Assembly: GCA_964648365.1 (NCBI GenBank) | Contig: CAZYLK010000025.1 | Coordinates: 1-46,870 of the forward strand | Reading direction: 5' to 3' | Source of the DNA: SURF-32 sp964648365 | Lineage (GTDB): Bacteria; Planctomycetota; Phycisphaerae; UBA1845 | DNA length: 46,870 nucleotides | Part shown: positions 1 through 8,771 of the stretch, in pieces | Numbering within the stretch: position 1 is the first letter of the stretch | Layout of the letters: each line of letters starts with the position of its first letter | The notes under the pieces: generated by a model | What the model was told of the DNA's origin: nothing | Seen by the model: the letters and a program-made list of their open reading frames with translations, nothing else | Database searches by the model: none | Program-made: the position numbers and the translations under genes

Positions 1-458
1 GGCTGGCGTAGCGGGCGGGTGGGCGGCGCGGGCAGGCCGGCATCGCGGGCGGGCGGGCAGCGGGCGGGCAGCGGGCCGGCGTGGCCGGCGCCCGGTTGAT
101 TTGGCCGCGCGCGGCGGTAGAGTCTTAGCCAGTTCAGATCTCCCGGGAGCGATCGTGACTTCGGCGGTCGGGCCATGGAGAGCGACCGGCGCGGCGCTCA
201 CTGATCCTGCGGAGACTGGACGCATTTCGGAAGGCGTGGATCGAACCGGGCGGGCAATCGCCGCGGTGGTGCCCGCTGGCCCGGAATATGCTAGATGATT
301 CAGTGGGACGTCGGTTGTCCGTCAGTGCGAAACGTGGGCCGGAAGCACGGATTGCATTCCTCACCCACACTCTGCCCGGACGGCTTGCCAGGACTCGTGC
401 CGGCGTCGTTCATGTTCCAGAGCTGCCACTGCGCAGCACCGAGTGGAGGACTATCTCG
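1..458. other. Upstream region with no supported gene
   Basis: Very GC-rich leader to the multiheme cytochrome. Bases 51-72 hold two copies of an 11-bp unit (GGGCGGGCAGC), and similar GGGC-rich sequence fills the first 90 bases. Open frames exist on both strands, but none has a ribosome site or recognisable protein. The only clear signal is the GGAGG at 445-449 that serves the start at 459. I see no convincing promoter. Confidence 0.5.
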
Positions 459-3032
459 ATGACTCATGGAAAGATTCCGCGTTTGAAGTCGCTGTGCATC
501 GCGCTGCTGATTCCACTCGGCTGCGTGTGCATCGCGGGATGCCCCGGATCCATGGACGATCCGGCGGTGACGGTCGAAGGCACGGTGACGAACACCATCA
601 CGGACGCGCCGGTGAGCGGCGCCGTCGTCACGATCGATCCGCCGCCGGCTGACGGTGGCGAGATCACAACCGGCGAGGATGGCACCTTCCAGGCCACGCT
701 CTCGACGGGCGTGCATACGTTTACGGTCACGGATCCCCGCTACGACGAGGCCATGCGGACGGTCAACGTCGAGTCGGGCCAGACCACGGTCGACTTCGCG
801 CTCAGCCCGGCCGCGCCCGTTTACTTGACCAGTTCGATGGATGGGGACGCGGTGCCCGGCGGGTCGGTATCGCTGTCGATCGACGTGGAAGTCCTCGACG
901 GCGAAACCACCATTGACAGCTACGCCTGGTCCCAGTCCAACAGCGTGGACGTGGTCATCACCGGCGGCACGACCGCCAGCCCGACGGTCACGCTTCCGAA
1001 CGCCGCCGCGTACAAGGCCGAACTGCTGAAAGTCGCGTCCGAACCGCCCATCGACGAAGACCAACTGCCGCCGAACGTAGCCCTGCCGGACGGCGAGTTC
1101 CCGGCGGGCATTCAGAACCGCTTCTACCTGGTGGGCCTGAACCCATTCACGATTGAAGAGGCGGGGCTGGTCCAGATCACGGTGGACGTTCAGACGTCGT
1201 CCGGCACTTTCAGCCAGTCGTTCGACATTCACACCGAACTGGACTGGAAGCCCACCACCAGCCTGACCAACGTGCCCGCCGGCATCCCGGTGCTGGTGCA
1301 GGGCAAGGCGCAGGATGCCTACGACTGGGCGCTGACGACCCCGAACGGCTCCGCCACGACGCTGTCGGACGCCACGACGCAAAACCCGCACTTCACGCCG
1401 GACCTGAACGGCCTCTACACCCTTACGGTGACGGACCTCACCGGCGAGACCCCGCAAGAGGTCAGCCTCGAAATCTACGGCGGCACCTGGCTGGGCGCGA
1501 TCAGCGGGACGACGAACGACGGCACCATCCTGGCCAACGACTGCACCGGGTGCCACGACGGGCGGACCGCGGCGGACAAGTTCACGCCGTGGCGCGAGTC
1601 CGGCCATGCCGAGATCTTCCAGCAGAACCTCGACACGAGCACGCACTACGGAACAAGCTGCCTGCCGTGCCACACCGTCGGCTTTGACGAAGGCGTCGAG
1701 AACGGCGGCTTCGACGACGTCGATCAATACGACGACTTCATCGCCGCGGACCTCTTCAACCACCCGGGTGACAACTGGGCGACCGTAGTCGATGACTTCC
1801 CGCAGGTGGCCAAGCTGGCGCAGGTGCAGTGCGAAAGCTGTCACGGCCCGCAGTCCGGTGGCGCCCACCAGCTTGCCGAGTCACGCATCAGCCTGTCGGC
1901 GGACGTGTGCGCTACCTGCCACGGGGAACCCGTTCGGCACGGCCGTTTCCAGCAGTGGCAGATCAGCGGCCACGCCAACTTCCCGCTGGCCATTGAGGAG
2001 AGCACCAGCGGAAGCTGCTCGCGGTGCCACACCGTCAACGGCTTCCTGAAGTGGCTGCCGGTTCTGCTGGACGAGGATCCGAACACCGATCCGCTGGACG
2101 ACGTGGAAGTGACGTGGACGGCCGACGAAGCCTTCCCGCAGACGTGCGTGGCCTGCCATGACCCGCACGACCCTGGCTCGGTCAGCGGCGATGCGACCGA
2201 CGTTACCACCCGCATCTACGGCGACACGCCTCCTCTGATCGCCGGCTTCCAGGTCTTCGGCGCCGGGCAGGGCGCGATCTGCATGACCTGCCACAACTCG
2301 CGCCGGGGTCTGAAGAATGACGGCAACTTCGATGACATCGCCGGCACGGGAGAAGTCAGCCGCGCCCCGCACGGCTCCGCCCAGACGGACGTGCTGATGG
2401 GTCAGAACGCCTACTTCGTCACGGTCGGCAATCGCGGAGCTCACTCGCTCGTGGAGAACTCGTGCGTCAATTGCCACATGGAGCAGACGCCGCCGCCGGA
2501 GCAGTTGTCGTACAACCAGAGCGGCACGAACCATACGTTCTATGCCCGCCCGGACATCTGCGCCCGCTGCCACGGGGCTGAACTCACAGCCGATGGCATC
2601 CAGACCGCGTTCGATTCCGGCGCGGCCGAGTTGCAGCGGCTGATCGAGGTCGGCATCACCCAGGTCATGGAAGATATCTTTGCGTCCGGCTACTCGATCG
2701 ACGTGGCCGGCGAGGCCGTTCTGACCTCGACCGCCGATTTCACGGACATGGTGTTCGGCGAGGCCCACGGCCGTCAGGCGCTGACGTTCACGCTTGCGGA
2801 CGCAACGGTGCTGGAGGCCCACTCCGTCGGCGACATCGACGTGATCGACGACGGCGGAGAAGTGATCGGCGTGCTCTACGACTTCGCGGACGAAGAGGGT
2901 GTTCTGGCCCGGTCCGGCTGGAACTGGAACCTCGTCGTCAACGACGGCAGCCGCGGCGTCCACTATCCGCAGTTCGTCACGCAGGTTCTCTCGCAGTCCG
3001 CGGTGCAGATGAGGGCGCTGGTCGGCGAATAG
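459..3032 (+). CDS. Nine-heme c-type cytochrome lipoprotein
   Basis: An 857-residue exported electron-transfer protein. The start at 459 follows a GGAGG and gives a lipoprotein signal peptide: charged n-region, hydrophobic stretch, lipobox CIAGC with Cys about residue 28. Next comes a carboxypeptidase-regulatory-like beta domain (about 35-115, many Val/Thr), then Ig/PKD-like beta sequence to about 345. Nine CxxCH heme motifs lie between residues 362 and 705: CTGCH, CLPCH, CESCH, CATCH, CSRCH, CVACH, CMTCH, CVNCH and CARCH. A C-terminal heme-free region of about 150 residues follows. Many extra His residues near the motifs could be distal axial ligands. Seen: lipobox and heme sites. Known: such proteins carry electrons at the outer membrane or in the periplasm. 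Inferred: a respiratory or extracellular electron conduit; the partner is unknown. It is convergent with the hydrogenase operon but not co-transcribed. Confidence 0.9.
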   Translation: MTHGKIPRLKSLCIALLIPLGCVCIAGCPGSMDDPAVTVEGTVTNTITDAPVSGAVVTIDPPPADGGEITTGEDGTFQATLSTGVHTFTVTDPRYDEAMRTVNVESGQTTVDFALSPAAPVYLTSSMDGDAVPGGSVSLSIDVEVLDGETTIDSYAWSQSNSVDVVITGGTTASPTVTLPNAAAYKAELLKVASEPPIDEDQLPPNVALPDGEFPAGIQNRFYLVGLNPFTIEEAGLVQITVDVQTSSGTFSQSFDIHTELDWKPTTSLTNVPAGIPVLVQGKAQDAYDWALTTPNGSATTLSDATTQNPHFTPDLNGLYTLTVTDLTGETPQEVSLEIYGGTWLGAISGTTNDGTILANDCTGCHDGRTAADKFTPWRESGHAEIFQQNLDTSTHYGTSCLPCHTVGFDEGVENGGFDDVDQYDDFIAADLFNHPGDNWATVVDDFPQVAKLAQVQCESCHGPQSGGAHQLAESRISLSADVCATCHGEPVRHGRFQQWQISGHANFPLAIEESTSGSCSRCHTVNGFLKWLPVLLDEDPNTDPLDDVEVTWTADEAFPQTCVACHDPHDPGSVSGDATDVTTRIYGDTPPLIAGFQVFGAGQGAICMTCHNSRRGLKNDGNFDDIAGTGEVSRAPHGSAQTDVLMGQNAYFVTVGNRGAHSLVENSCVNCHMEQTPPPEQLSYNQSGTNHTFYARPDICARCHGAELTADGIQTAFDSGAAELQRLIEVGITQVMEDIFASGYSIDVAGEAVLTSTADFTDMVFGEAHGRQALTFTLADATVLEAHSVGDIDVIDDGGEVIGVLYDFADEEGVLARSGWNWNLVVNDGSRGVHYPQFVTQVLSQSAVQMRALVGE

Positions 3033-3103
3033 CCCGGCGCGTCCATCGTCCGACCGGCCTGCCGCAGCCTGCGGCGCGCCGGAACGCGAACTGATGAAAT
3101 CGC

Positions 3104-3155
3104 AACCGGCGGGGCTCCGTGTCGAATCGGCACGGGGCGCCCGCCGGTTCTTTTT
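3104..3155 (+). terminator. Rho-independent terminator of the cytochrome gene
   Basis: A long hairpin with outer arms AACCGGCGGG and CCCGCCGGTT, plus extra inner pairing, spans 3104-3149. The tract CTTTTT follows at once. It lies 72 bases after the cytochrome stop, between convergent genes. Confidence 0.8.
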
Positions 3156-3206
3156 GTCACAGGGCGGATGGCCGCCGGAAGCATGGCACCAACAGCGGAT
3201 GGCGGG

Positions 3207-3839
3207 TCAATTCTGCCCTTCGGCACGCCAGCGGAGAATGTCGCGCTCGATCACCCCCGCCAGTGCCGCGACCGATTCCTCAAGCGATGGATCAAGCGTC
3301 AGGCGGCGCTCGGGTGTCCCGCAGAACAGGACGTAGATCCAGACGATGGGCGCCAGTACGCCGAGCCTGGCGGCCAGTTCCAGCCCGGCCGCCACGCTGA
3401 GCGTGTGCGTGTCGATCGCCGGGCGCCGGTCGCGCAGGTTCGGTCCACGGGCGTAGTCGATACGAGTGAAGGTTCCCGACGGATGCGCGGCGTCGGCCGG
3501 CGCGCAGTCCACAACCACCCAGACGCTTGCGGGCGTCCCGCCCTCGCAGGGCAGGTCGACCGCCGGCTGTTCCGAGGCATCCACCACGACATGATCCAAG
3601 GCTCGCTCGTGGAGGCGTCGCGCCACCAGCAAGCCCGCCTGGTCATTCCCCATCGACCAGCGTCCACAGCCGACCACCCGTACCAGCGCGCCGGCGGCGT
3701 CGCCGGCGGATCGAAGCGATTCGTTACGCGGGCTCTTGGCGTGCTGCTGGCTGGGGGGCTGCCGCTTCGGATCGTGACCGTGCGATCGGCACGCCGGCGA
3801 GCGGTCCGACTCGGTGGCCCCTTGCTCGGCGGTGTTCAT
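3207..3839 (-). CDS. [NiFe] hydrogenase maturation protease (HyaD/HycI family)
   Basis: A 210-residue endopeptidase that should remove the C-terminal tail of the hydrogenase large subunit after nickel insertion. Family motifs are visible: the first strand and Asp loop (VVGCGRWSMGNDQAG), the second acidic site (VVDCAPADAA) and the conserved THTLSVAAGLEL near the C-terminus. The N-terminal ~45 residues are extra and low in complexity (Ser, Arg, Gln). The chosen ATG lies one base after the large-subunit stop, with GGGAG upstream; a TTG at 3854 overlapping that stop is the alternative. Last gene of the hydrogenase operon, directly behind its substrate. Its dedicated substrate is very probably the alpha subunit at 3841-5145. 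Confidence 0.85.
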   Translation of the reverse strand: MNTAEQGATESDRSPACRSHGHDPKRQPPSQQHAKSPRNESLRSAGDAAGALVRVVGCGRWSMGNDQAGLLVARRLHERALDHVVVDASEQPAVDLPCEGGTPASVWVVVDCAPADAAHPSGTFTRIDYARGPNLRDRRPAIDTHTLSVAAGLELAARLGVLAPIVWIYVLFCGTPERRLTLDPSLEESVAALAGVIERDILRWRAEGQN

Positions 3840-3840
3840 C

Positions 3841-5145
3841 TTACTCCCATTCAACGTCGAGAAAGTGCGTCGCGCATGAGATGCACGGATCGTACGCCCG
3901 CACGAGCATTTCGAGCCGGTGCGTCATCTGCTCGCGCGTCATGTCCGCATCCAGCATGGCCGGGACCATCGCCCGCATGTCTTCCTCGATGTTCGCAAGG
4001 TTCTGACCGGTCGGGATGATGAGATTGGCGCCCGTGATGAGGCCGGCGTCATCCAGCTCGTATTCATGGACGAGCATCCCGCGCGGCACCTCCGCCACGC
4101 CCACGCCGCGACCAAACCGCTGCGGCCTCACCAGCGGTTCCACGGTCAACCCGCGGGTCAGGAGCGTGTCGATGAGGTCGATGGCGTCTTCGGTGCAGTG
4201 GACGCACTCGACCAGTTGAGCGGTGTTGTTGTGGAACGGATTGCCGCACGGCGGCGTCATGCCCAGCGACGCGCCCAGGTCGCGCGCGGCCGGCAGCAGG
4301 CGGTCCGCATTGACGTTGAAACGCGCCAAAGCTCCTACCATGTACGCCTTGGACTTCGGCGAGCGGACGTGCTTGGAGGCTGAGTGTTGCACGACGCTTT
4401 CCATCAGCCGCTTGCGATACTCGCCGGCTTCCGTCGGCTCCGATTGAAGCGTGCTGACGATCTTGCCGTCGTAGAGGGCGTACTCGCCATTGCCGGTGCA
4501 GCGCAGCGCGACGTACTCGCTGGGCCGCTCGAAGTCGGGCAGTTCCAGCGTCGAGTAGAGTTCGGCGGTCAGGCGCAGATCCTCGCGCGAATCCTCCAGC
4601 CGTCGCTTGAGGTCGATGAGTTCGTCCGGTCGGGGCAGATGGGTGAAGCCGCCGGCGTGCATGGCGATCGGGTGGATATGCCGCCCCCCCACCGCGCCGC
4701 ATAGATCGTTGGCGAGTTTCTTCATCCGCAGCGCCCGCTTGACCACATCCGGATGTGTGGACGCCAGCGGGATGACCGACCCGACGCCGAGAAAGTCCGG
4801 CACGGCCAGGAAGTAGAGGTGCAGGACGTGGCTCTGCAGGTGCTCGGCGTTGAGAATCAGCCGGCGCAGCAGGCGGGTCTGCTCGCTGACCTCGATGCCG
4901 GTGGCCGCCTCGATCGCCTTGACTGACGCCGTGGTGTGGCCAACGCTGCAGATGCCGCACACGCGGCAGGTGATGTGCGGCGCCTCGTACCATCGCCGCC
5001 CCCGCAGGAACGCCTCAAAGAACCGCGGGCTTTCGACGATCTGAAGCTCGAGCTTCGTGATCTGCCCGTCGTCGACCTTGACCGCGATGTTGCCGTGGCC
5101 CTCGACGCGGGTGACGTGTTTGACGTCAATGGTTACGGTTTTCAT
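3841..5145 (-). CDS. hydA: [NiFe] hydrogenase large (alpha) subunit, group 3b-like
   Basis: A 434-residue catalytic subunit that binds the NiFe(CN)2CO centre and carries out reversible H2 oxidation. The N-terminal ligand motif RVCGICSVGH is at residues 61-70 (Ni ligands C63 and C66). The C-terminal motif DPCISCATH is at 419-427 (ligands C421 and C424). The last seven residues (FLDVEWE) are the tail expected to be cut after His427. There is no signal peptide on the partner small subunit, which fits a soluble cytoplasmic enzyme. The order beta-gamma-delta-alpha matches archaeal and bacterial sulfhydrogenase (NADP-linked, group 3b) operons. It is separated from the delta gene by 139 bases holding inverted repeats, the only wide gap in the operon. 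The protease gene follows after one base. Confidence 0.93.
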   Translation of the reverse strand: MKTVTIDVKHVTRVEGHGNIAVKVDDGQITKLELQIVESPRFFEAFLRGRRWYEAPHITCRVCGICSVGHTTASVKAIEAATGIEVSEQTRLLRRLILNAEHLQSHVLHLYFLAVPDFLGVGSVIPLASTHPDVVKRALRMKKLANDLCGAVGGRHIHPIAMHAGGFTHLPRPDELIDLKRRLEDSREDLRLTAELYSTLELPDFERPSEYVALRCTGNGEYALYDGKIVSTLQSEPTEAGEYRKRLMESVVQHSASKHVRSPKSKAYMVGALARFNVNADRLLPAARDLGASLGMTPPCGNPFHNNTAQLVECVHCTEDAIDLIDTLLTRGLTVEPLVRPQRFGRGVGVAEVPRGMLVHEYELDDAGLITGANLIIPTGQNLANIEEDMRAMVPAMLDADMTREQMTHRLEMLVRAYDPCISCATHFLDVEWE

Positions 5146-5170
5146 GGCATCGACACCGTCGCAGAATAAA

Positions 5171-5283
5171 GAATGGGGAATAGCGAATAACGAATGAAGA
5201 AGACATGAGAATTACTCTACCATCCGAGAGAAACATCCCGGCCCGTTCTTAATTCGTTATTCGCCATTCGTTATTCGCCATTC
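5171..5283. repeat. Inverted and direct repeats between hydrogenase delta and alpha genes
   Basis: The unit ATTCGTTATTCGCC occurs twice in tandem at 5252-5265 and 5266-5279, followed by ATTC. The left arm at 5171-5195 is the inverted version; 12 bases (5184-5195, CGAATAACGAAT) are exactly complementary to 5252-5263. The pair can form a stem with a loop of about 56 bases in the hydrogenase mRNA. It is AT-richer than its surroundings. It could modulate alpha-subunit expression or be a dispersed repeat that landed here. Confidence 0.7.
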
Positions 5284-5284
5284 A

Positions 5285-6028
5285 CTAGGGTAGCACCTTC
5301 TCCTGGTACGCTCCGAACATCCTCAGGTCCGCCAGCACGTCGTCGAGATCGACGTTGTAGTGCTCGCGCAGGTTGATGCCGGCCGCTTTCAGGACGTCGT
5401 CGCTGAGGACGCCGCGGCAGCCTTCGCACTTCGAGCCGAAGCTCGGACAGATCGCGTCACACCCGGCCCGTGTGACCGGGCCGAGGCAGATTTCGCCTTT
5501 TTCGTAGAGGCACAGGTTCCCGCGCTTTTTGCACTCGACACAGACCGCGTAGTCCGGCAGAGCGAACGTCCGGCCCGCCAGCACCTGTGTCACGAAGCGG
5601 AGGAACTCCTCCTTGATCATCGGACAGCCTGGCAGTTCGTAGTCTACCTTCACGACAGCCGAGATGGGTCGAGCGCTGATAGTCGGAAACCACTCTGACC
5701 GGTCGCCATAGACGTAGCGGCGATAATCGTCCTCGGCCTGGTAGTTCTTCAGCGTGTTCAGGCCGCCCAGACACGCACAGGCGCCGATCGCGACCAGCGT
5801 CGTGCAGTGTTCGCGGAAATGGCGGACTTCCTTCTCGTCTTCCGGCGTGGATACGGCGCCGTCGACGAACCCCACGTCGATGTCCCACGACCGCTCGGTC
5901 ATGCCCTCGCGGAAGTTGACGATCTCCACCGCGTCGAGGATGTCGAGCAGCCGATCCTCCAGTTCGAGGATGGCCAGCGAGCAACCCTCGCAGCCCGTCA
6001 GGCTGAAGATGGCGATTCTGGGTTTCAT
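5285..6028 (-). CDS. hydD: [NiFe] hydrogenase small (delta) subunit, Fe-S electron relay
   Basis: A 247-residue small subunit that carries electrons from the NiFe site to the diaphorase module. Proximal-cluster Cys are visible at C13 and C16 (LTGCEGC), in GACACLGG and in ELPGCPM. A second Cys-rich region (VCVECKKRGNLC, then GCDAICPSFGSKCEGCRG) should hold the medial and distal [4Fe-4S] clusters. No Tat signal is present, so the enzyme is cytoplasmic, as in groups 3b-3d. The start ATG overlaps the gamma stop as ATGA and has a GGGAGG upstream, so translation is probably coupled. A longer upstream open frame exists but runs inside the gamma gene. Confidence 0.92.
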   Translation of the reverse strand: MKPRIAIFSLTGCEGCSLAILELEDRLLDILDAVEIVNFREGMTERSWDIDVGFVDGAVSTPEDEKEVRHFREHCTTLVAIGACACLGGLNTLKNYQAEDDYRRYVYGDRSEWFPTISARPISAVVKVDYELPGCPMIKEEFLRFVTQVLAGRTFALPDYAVCVECKKRGNLCLYEKGEICLGPVTRAGCDAICPSFGSKCEGCRGVLSDDVLKAAGINLREHYNVDLDDVLADLRMFGAYQEKVLP

Positions 6029-6888
6029 TCCAATGCCTCCCGCAGCGCCTTGAGCTGACCGTAACGGAACACCGGCCCTTCCATGCAGACGTAGACGTTG
6101 TTCGCCTGGCAATGCCCGCACTTGCCGATGCCGCACTTCATGCGCCGCTCCAAAGAGCAGAAGACGTTCTTCTGCGGCACGCGGCGGGCCAGCACCTCCA
6201 GCACAACGAACTTGAACATGATGGGCGGGCCGATCACGACCACCATCGTGTTGTCCGGATCCAGCTTCGGAAGCTGAGCAAACAGCGTCGTCACCACGCC
6301 CGTCCGGCCGCGCCACTGTTCGTCGGCGCGGTCCACGGTCATGTGGAAATTCACGTCTTTGCTTTCACGCCAGCGGATCAGGTCGTCGCGGAAGAGCAGT
6401 TCCGCCGGCTCCCGCGCGCCGTAGAACAGGTGAAACTGCCCGAACCGGGCGCGCTCGTCCAGGATGTATTGAATCACCGACCGCGCCGGCGCCAGCCCCA
6501 GCCCGCCCGCGACGATCAGCACGTCCCTGCCGTGCATCTCCTCCATGTCGAAGCCGTGGCCCAGCGGCCCGCGGATGCCGACGGTGTCGCCCGGCCCGAG
6601 CCGATGGATAAACCCCGTCACCTCCCCCACCCGGCGAACGCACAGCTCAAACGTGTCCGGCCGCGTTGGAGACGAGGCGATCGAGATGGGACATTCGCCC
6701 ACCCCCAGGATCGACACCTGGACGAACTGCCCCGGGTTGTGACCCAGCGCTCGCCCGCCGGGCAGGCTGATCTCGAACAACTGCTCGAGTTGCGTCAGCC
6801 GCGTGACCCGCTCGACCACGCCGGACAAGGGAATGTAGTCAAGGTCGTCCGTACGGGCGGGAACTGGACTGGCTTCAAGAACGGTCAT
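6025..6888 (-). CDS. hydG: Hydrogenase gamma subunit, FAD/NAD(P)-binding with [2Fe-2S] site
   Basis: A 287-residue ferredoxin-NADP-reductase-type diaphorase subunit that passes electrons between flavin, NAD(P)H and the Fe-S chain. The FAD-binding beta barrel contains PISIASSP (~70), the counterpart of the usual R-x-Y-S motif. The nucleotide-binding half starts with VAGGLGLAPARSVI (~130). The C-terminal Cys set CGIGKCGHC plus VCMEGPVF (C252, C257, C260, C268) binds [2Fe-2S]. The ATG at 6888 is preferred: it has GAGGGGG at a good distance, whereas the TTG at 6906 would overlap the beta stop without such a site. It sits 14 bases after the beta stop and overlaps delta by 4 bases. Confidence 0.9.
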   Translation of the reverse strand: MTVLEASPVPARTDDLDYIPLSGVVERVTRLTQLEQLFEISLPGGRALGHNPGQFVQVSILGVGECPISIASSPTRPDTFELCVRRVGEVTGFIHRLGPGDTVGIRGPLGHGFDMEEMHGRDVLIVAGGLGLAPARSVIQYILDERARFGQFHLFYGAREPAELLFRDDLIRWRESKDVNFHMTVDRADEQWRGRTGVVTTLFAQLPKLDPDNTMVVVIGPPIMFKFVVLEVLARRVPQKNVFCSLERRMKCGIGKCGHCQANNVYVCMEGPVFRYGQLKALREALE

Positions 6889-6902
6889 CACAGGCCCCCT
6901 CG

Positions 6903-8048
6903 TCAAACGCCTTCCGTGAGCTGGTTATAGATCTCGACGGAGTTGATTTTCGCCGTACACGCGCGGTCGCAGCGGGCGCAACCGACGCACCCCCGCAGGC
7001 CGGTGCGTTCGCGCGTCCACTTGGCTTTGCGGTAGATCCGATGCCGCAGCCGGGATGCGGCCTTGGGACGGAAGTTGTGCCCCCCCGCCACCAGGGCGAA
7101 GTCGCGCAACTGGCATCCGTCCCACTCGCGGCGGCGCAGACCTCCGTCCCCACCCAGCGCGGCCTCGTCCTCGATGTTGAAGCAGTAGCAGGTCGGGCAG
7201 ACGAGGTTGCAGCTTCCGCACGAATAACACCGGCGGGCGGTCGCCTCCCAGAGCAGCGAGTCGTAGGACCGGTCAAGAAGGTCCGGCAGCTCGTCCGACG
7301 GCGTCTTGAACTGCCGCGGGAAGGCCGCCTGCTTGTGCCGCTGGTACAGTTCGAACGCCCGCTCGTCCGCGGCCGTGGGCACGTCGCCCTTGCGGCTGTA
7401 CTGCACCCAGTCCCGCCCTTCGCGGCTGCCGAAGACCACACCGTAACGCTCGGGTCGCTCGTCCGGGCCTGCGCCCTGGCCGTCGAACGCATAGAGCATC
7501 ACGTCGAAGGGCTCCCGCGCTTCGTTGGCGTGCATGTCGGCGCAGAACACGCCTTCCGTGCAAGGCCGGGCGCAATCGACGCCGATGATGAACGTGTTCT
7601 CGCGCCGGGCGCGGTAGTGGCGGTCCGACGGCGCGGCGCTGAACACATGGTCCAGCAACTCGATCGCGTGGAGGTCGCACGGGTGTACGCCGACCAGCGC
7701 CGTGGGCCGCTCGTCGATCACGGCTTTCGCCGAAAAAGGCGCCGCGCCCGCCGCCGCGACGCCGGCTCTCGATCCCGCCGTTCCCGGTTTCGAGCGACGA
7801 CCCGCGTCGACGCGCTCAAACTGGAAAAGGGTCTCCCGGGCGGGGAACAGGAACGGCTTGGGGCTGTATGTGCAGTAGTCGAAGGTCAGGTCGATCTGCT
7901 CGGCCCGATCGACGGGCTGATAAAAGTACCGCCGGGGCGGCTGGCACTCCGGCACCTGGCGGCACACCGGACCGATCAGCCGTCGCTGCAGCCCAAGCTC
8001 GTCGATCAGATCGCGCAGATCGTCGTGGCGGATAACTCGGTCGAGCAT
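6903..8048 (-). CDS. hydB: Hydrogenase beta subunit, iron-sulfur (sulfhydrogenase HydB family)
   Basis: A 381-residue electron-transfer subunit. It carries two ferredoxin-like clusters near the C-terminus: CYSCGSCNLVCPTCYCF from C274, and CVGCARCDRACTAKI from C354. The central GVHPCDLHAIELLD and GVDCARPC are typical of this family (also found in anaerobic sulfite reductase subunit A). Residues about 82-110 form an Ala/Gly/Arg-rich insertion between the N-terminal domain and PFSAKAVIDERPTALVGV; it looks like an unconserved linker. The ATG at 8048 has GGAGACG upstream. First gene of the beta-gamma-delta-alpha-protease operon. Known family role: links NAD(P)H/flavin chemistry to the hydrogenase core, and in archaeal homologues to sulfur reduction. 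Confidence 0.9.
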   Translation of the reverse strand: MLDRVIRHDDLRDLIDELGLQRRLIGPVCRQVPECQPPRRYFYQPVDRAEQIDLTFDYCTYSPKPFLFPARETLFQFERVDAGRRSKPGTAGSRAGVAAAGAAPFSAKAVIDERPTALVGVHPCDLHAIELLDHVFSAAPSDRHYRARRENTFIIGVDCARPCTEGVFCADMHANEAREPFDVMLYAFDGQGAGPDERPERYGVVFGSREGRDWVQYSRKGDVPTAADERAFELYQRHKQAAFPRQFKTPSDELPDLLDRSYDSLLWEATARRCYSCGSCNLVCPTCYCFNIEDEAALGGDGGLRRREWDGCQLRDFALVAGGHNFRPKAASRLRHRIYRKAKWTRERTGLRGCVGCARCDRACTAKINSVEIYNQLTEGV

Positions 8049-8128
8049 GAGAGGCGTCTCCGAGGAACGGTTCGACCAGCGATAGACGTAGCAATTTCCG
8101 CGCCAGTGATGGGTGGAAGCCGGCGGTT

Positions 8129-8419
8129 CTAGTCGGTGCGCCAGGCGTAGATGACGCTGAGGATCACGCCCGCGGCCGCGAGCATCGAGAACAGGACGAT
8201 CCCGGCGACGCATCCGTAGCAGGCCACGAGGCCGCCCAGTCCGGCCGCCCCGCGTCCTACGCCGTCACCGCCCGTTCCGGCAAGCGCGCTGACGAGCAGC
8301 CCGATCGCCAGGGGAACGGTAATCAGCGCGTGCGGATTGCTGAGCAGAGTGTAGAACGCCGTCCTCGTGAGTCGGCGCCTTCCGTGGGACGCTCTGTTTG
8401 TCATCGGATGAGTCTTCAT
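8129..8419 (-). CDS. Small two-helix membrane protein of unknown function
   Basis: A 96-residue protein. A basic N-terminal tail (MKTHPMTNRASHGRRRL) leads into two hydrophobic segments at about 30-52 and 62-92, joined by a Gly-rich loop (AGTGGDGVGRGAAGLGG). One Cys pair sits in VACYGCVAG. The start is chosen for the GGGGAG upstream; a longer open frame exists but is low in complexity. It lies 80 bases upstream of the hydrogenase beta gene on the same strand, so it may be the first gene of that transcript. I recognise no family. Confidence 0.6.
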   Translation of the reverse strand: MKTHPMTNRASHGRRRLTRTAFYTLLSNPHALITVPLAIGLLVSALAGTGGDGVGRGAAGLGGLVACYGCVAGIVLFSMLAAAGVILSVIYAWRTD

Positions 8420-8685
8420 GGCCTTGCTCCCCGCCGAACGCGGAACCCGACCCCGCCCGGTGCGGGCCCGGCCGTCGATGACGCATCGGTCGGCCGGAAC
8501 CCCTGCGCGGGCAAGACGTTGCGTGCGTCTGCCAAAGGGCAAGCATCATGCCGACTGCGTCCGAGGCGCGCGCGGGTGTAAAAACGCCGATGAGGCCGCC
8601 GCCAGGGCCGATTCGCGGTTCTTCACGGGACAATCGCACCGGCCGCGCGCTGAAAAGCGCATCGCCTGCGTTGAAAAAGCGGACA

Positions 8686-8771
8686 GGAGGCACGGGAGGC
8701 ACAGGTGACACGGGAGGCACCGGTGGCACCGGAGGCACGGGTGGCGCGGGTGGCACGGGTGGCGCGGGTGG
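8686..8771. repeat. 9-bp minisatellite (GGNGGCACN)
   Basis: About nine to ten imperfect copies of a 9-base unit such as GGAGGCACG or GGTGGCGCG lie in tandem. They abut the hairpin of the dispersed repeat at 8772. On the other strand the array reads GTGCCACCCGCGCCACCC and so on, an extension of the GTGCCAC that follows the same hairpin in the other two copies. This suggests expansion of the repeat's flank. Confidence 0.75.

Noticed and set aside
300..1868. 522-codon open frame opposite the cytochrome gene
   Set aside because: GC-rich antisense shadow; Arg/Gly/Val-rich with no motif, while the plus frame has nine heme motifs.
8420..8560. Possible sigma-54 promoter (TTGGCAG...GCAACG) upstream of the small membrane and hydrogenase genes
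   Set aside because: GG and GC elements are not at the required 10-base spacing.
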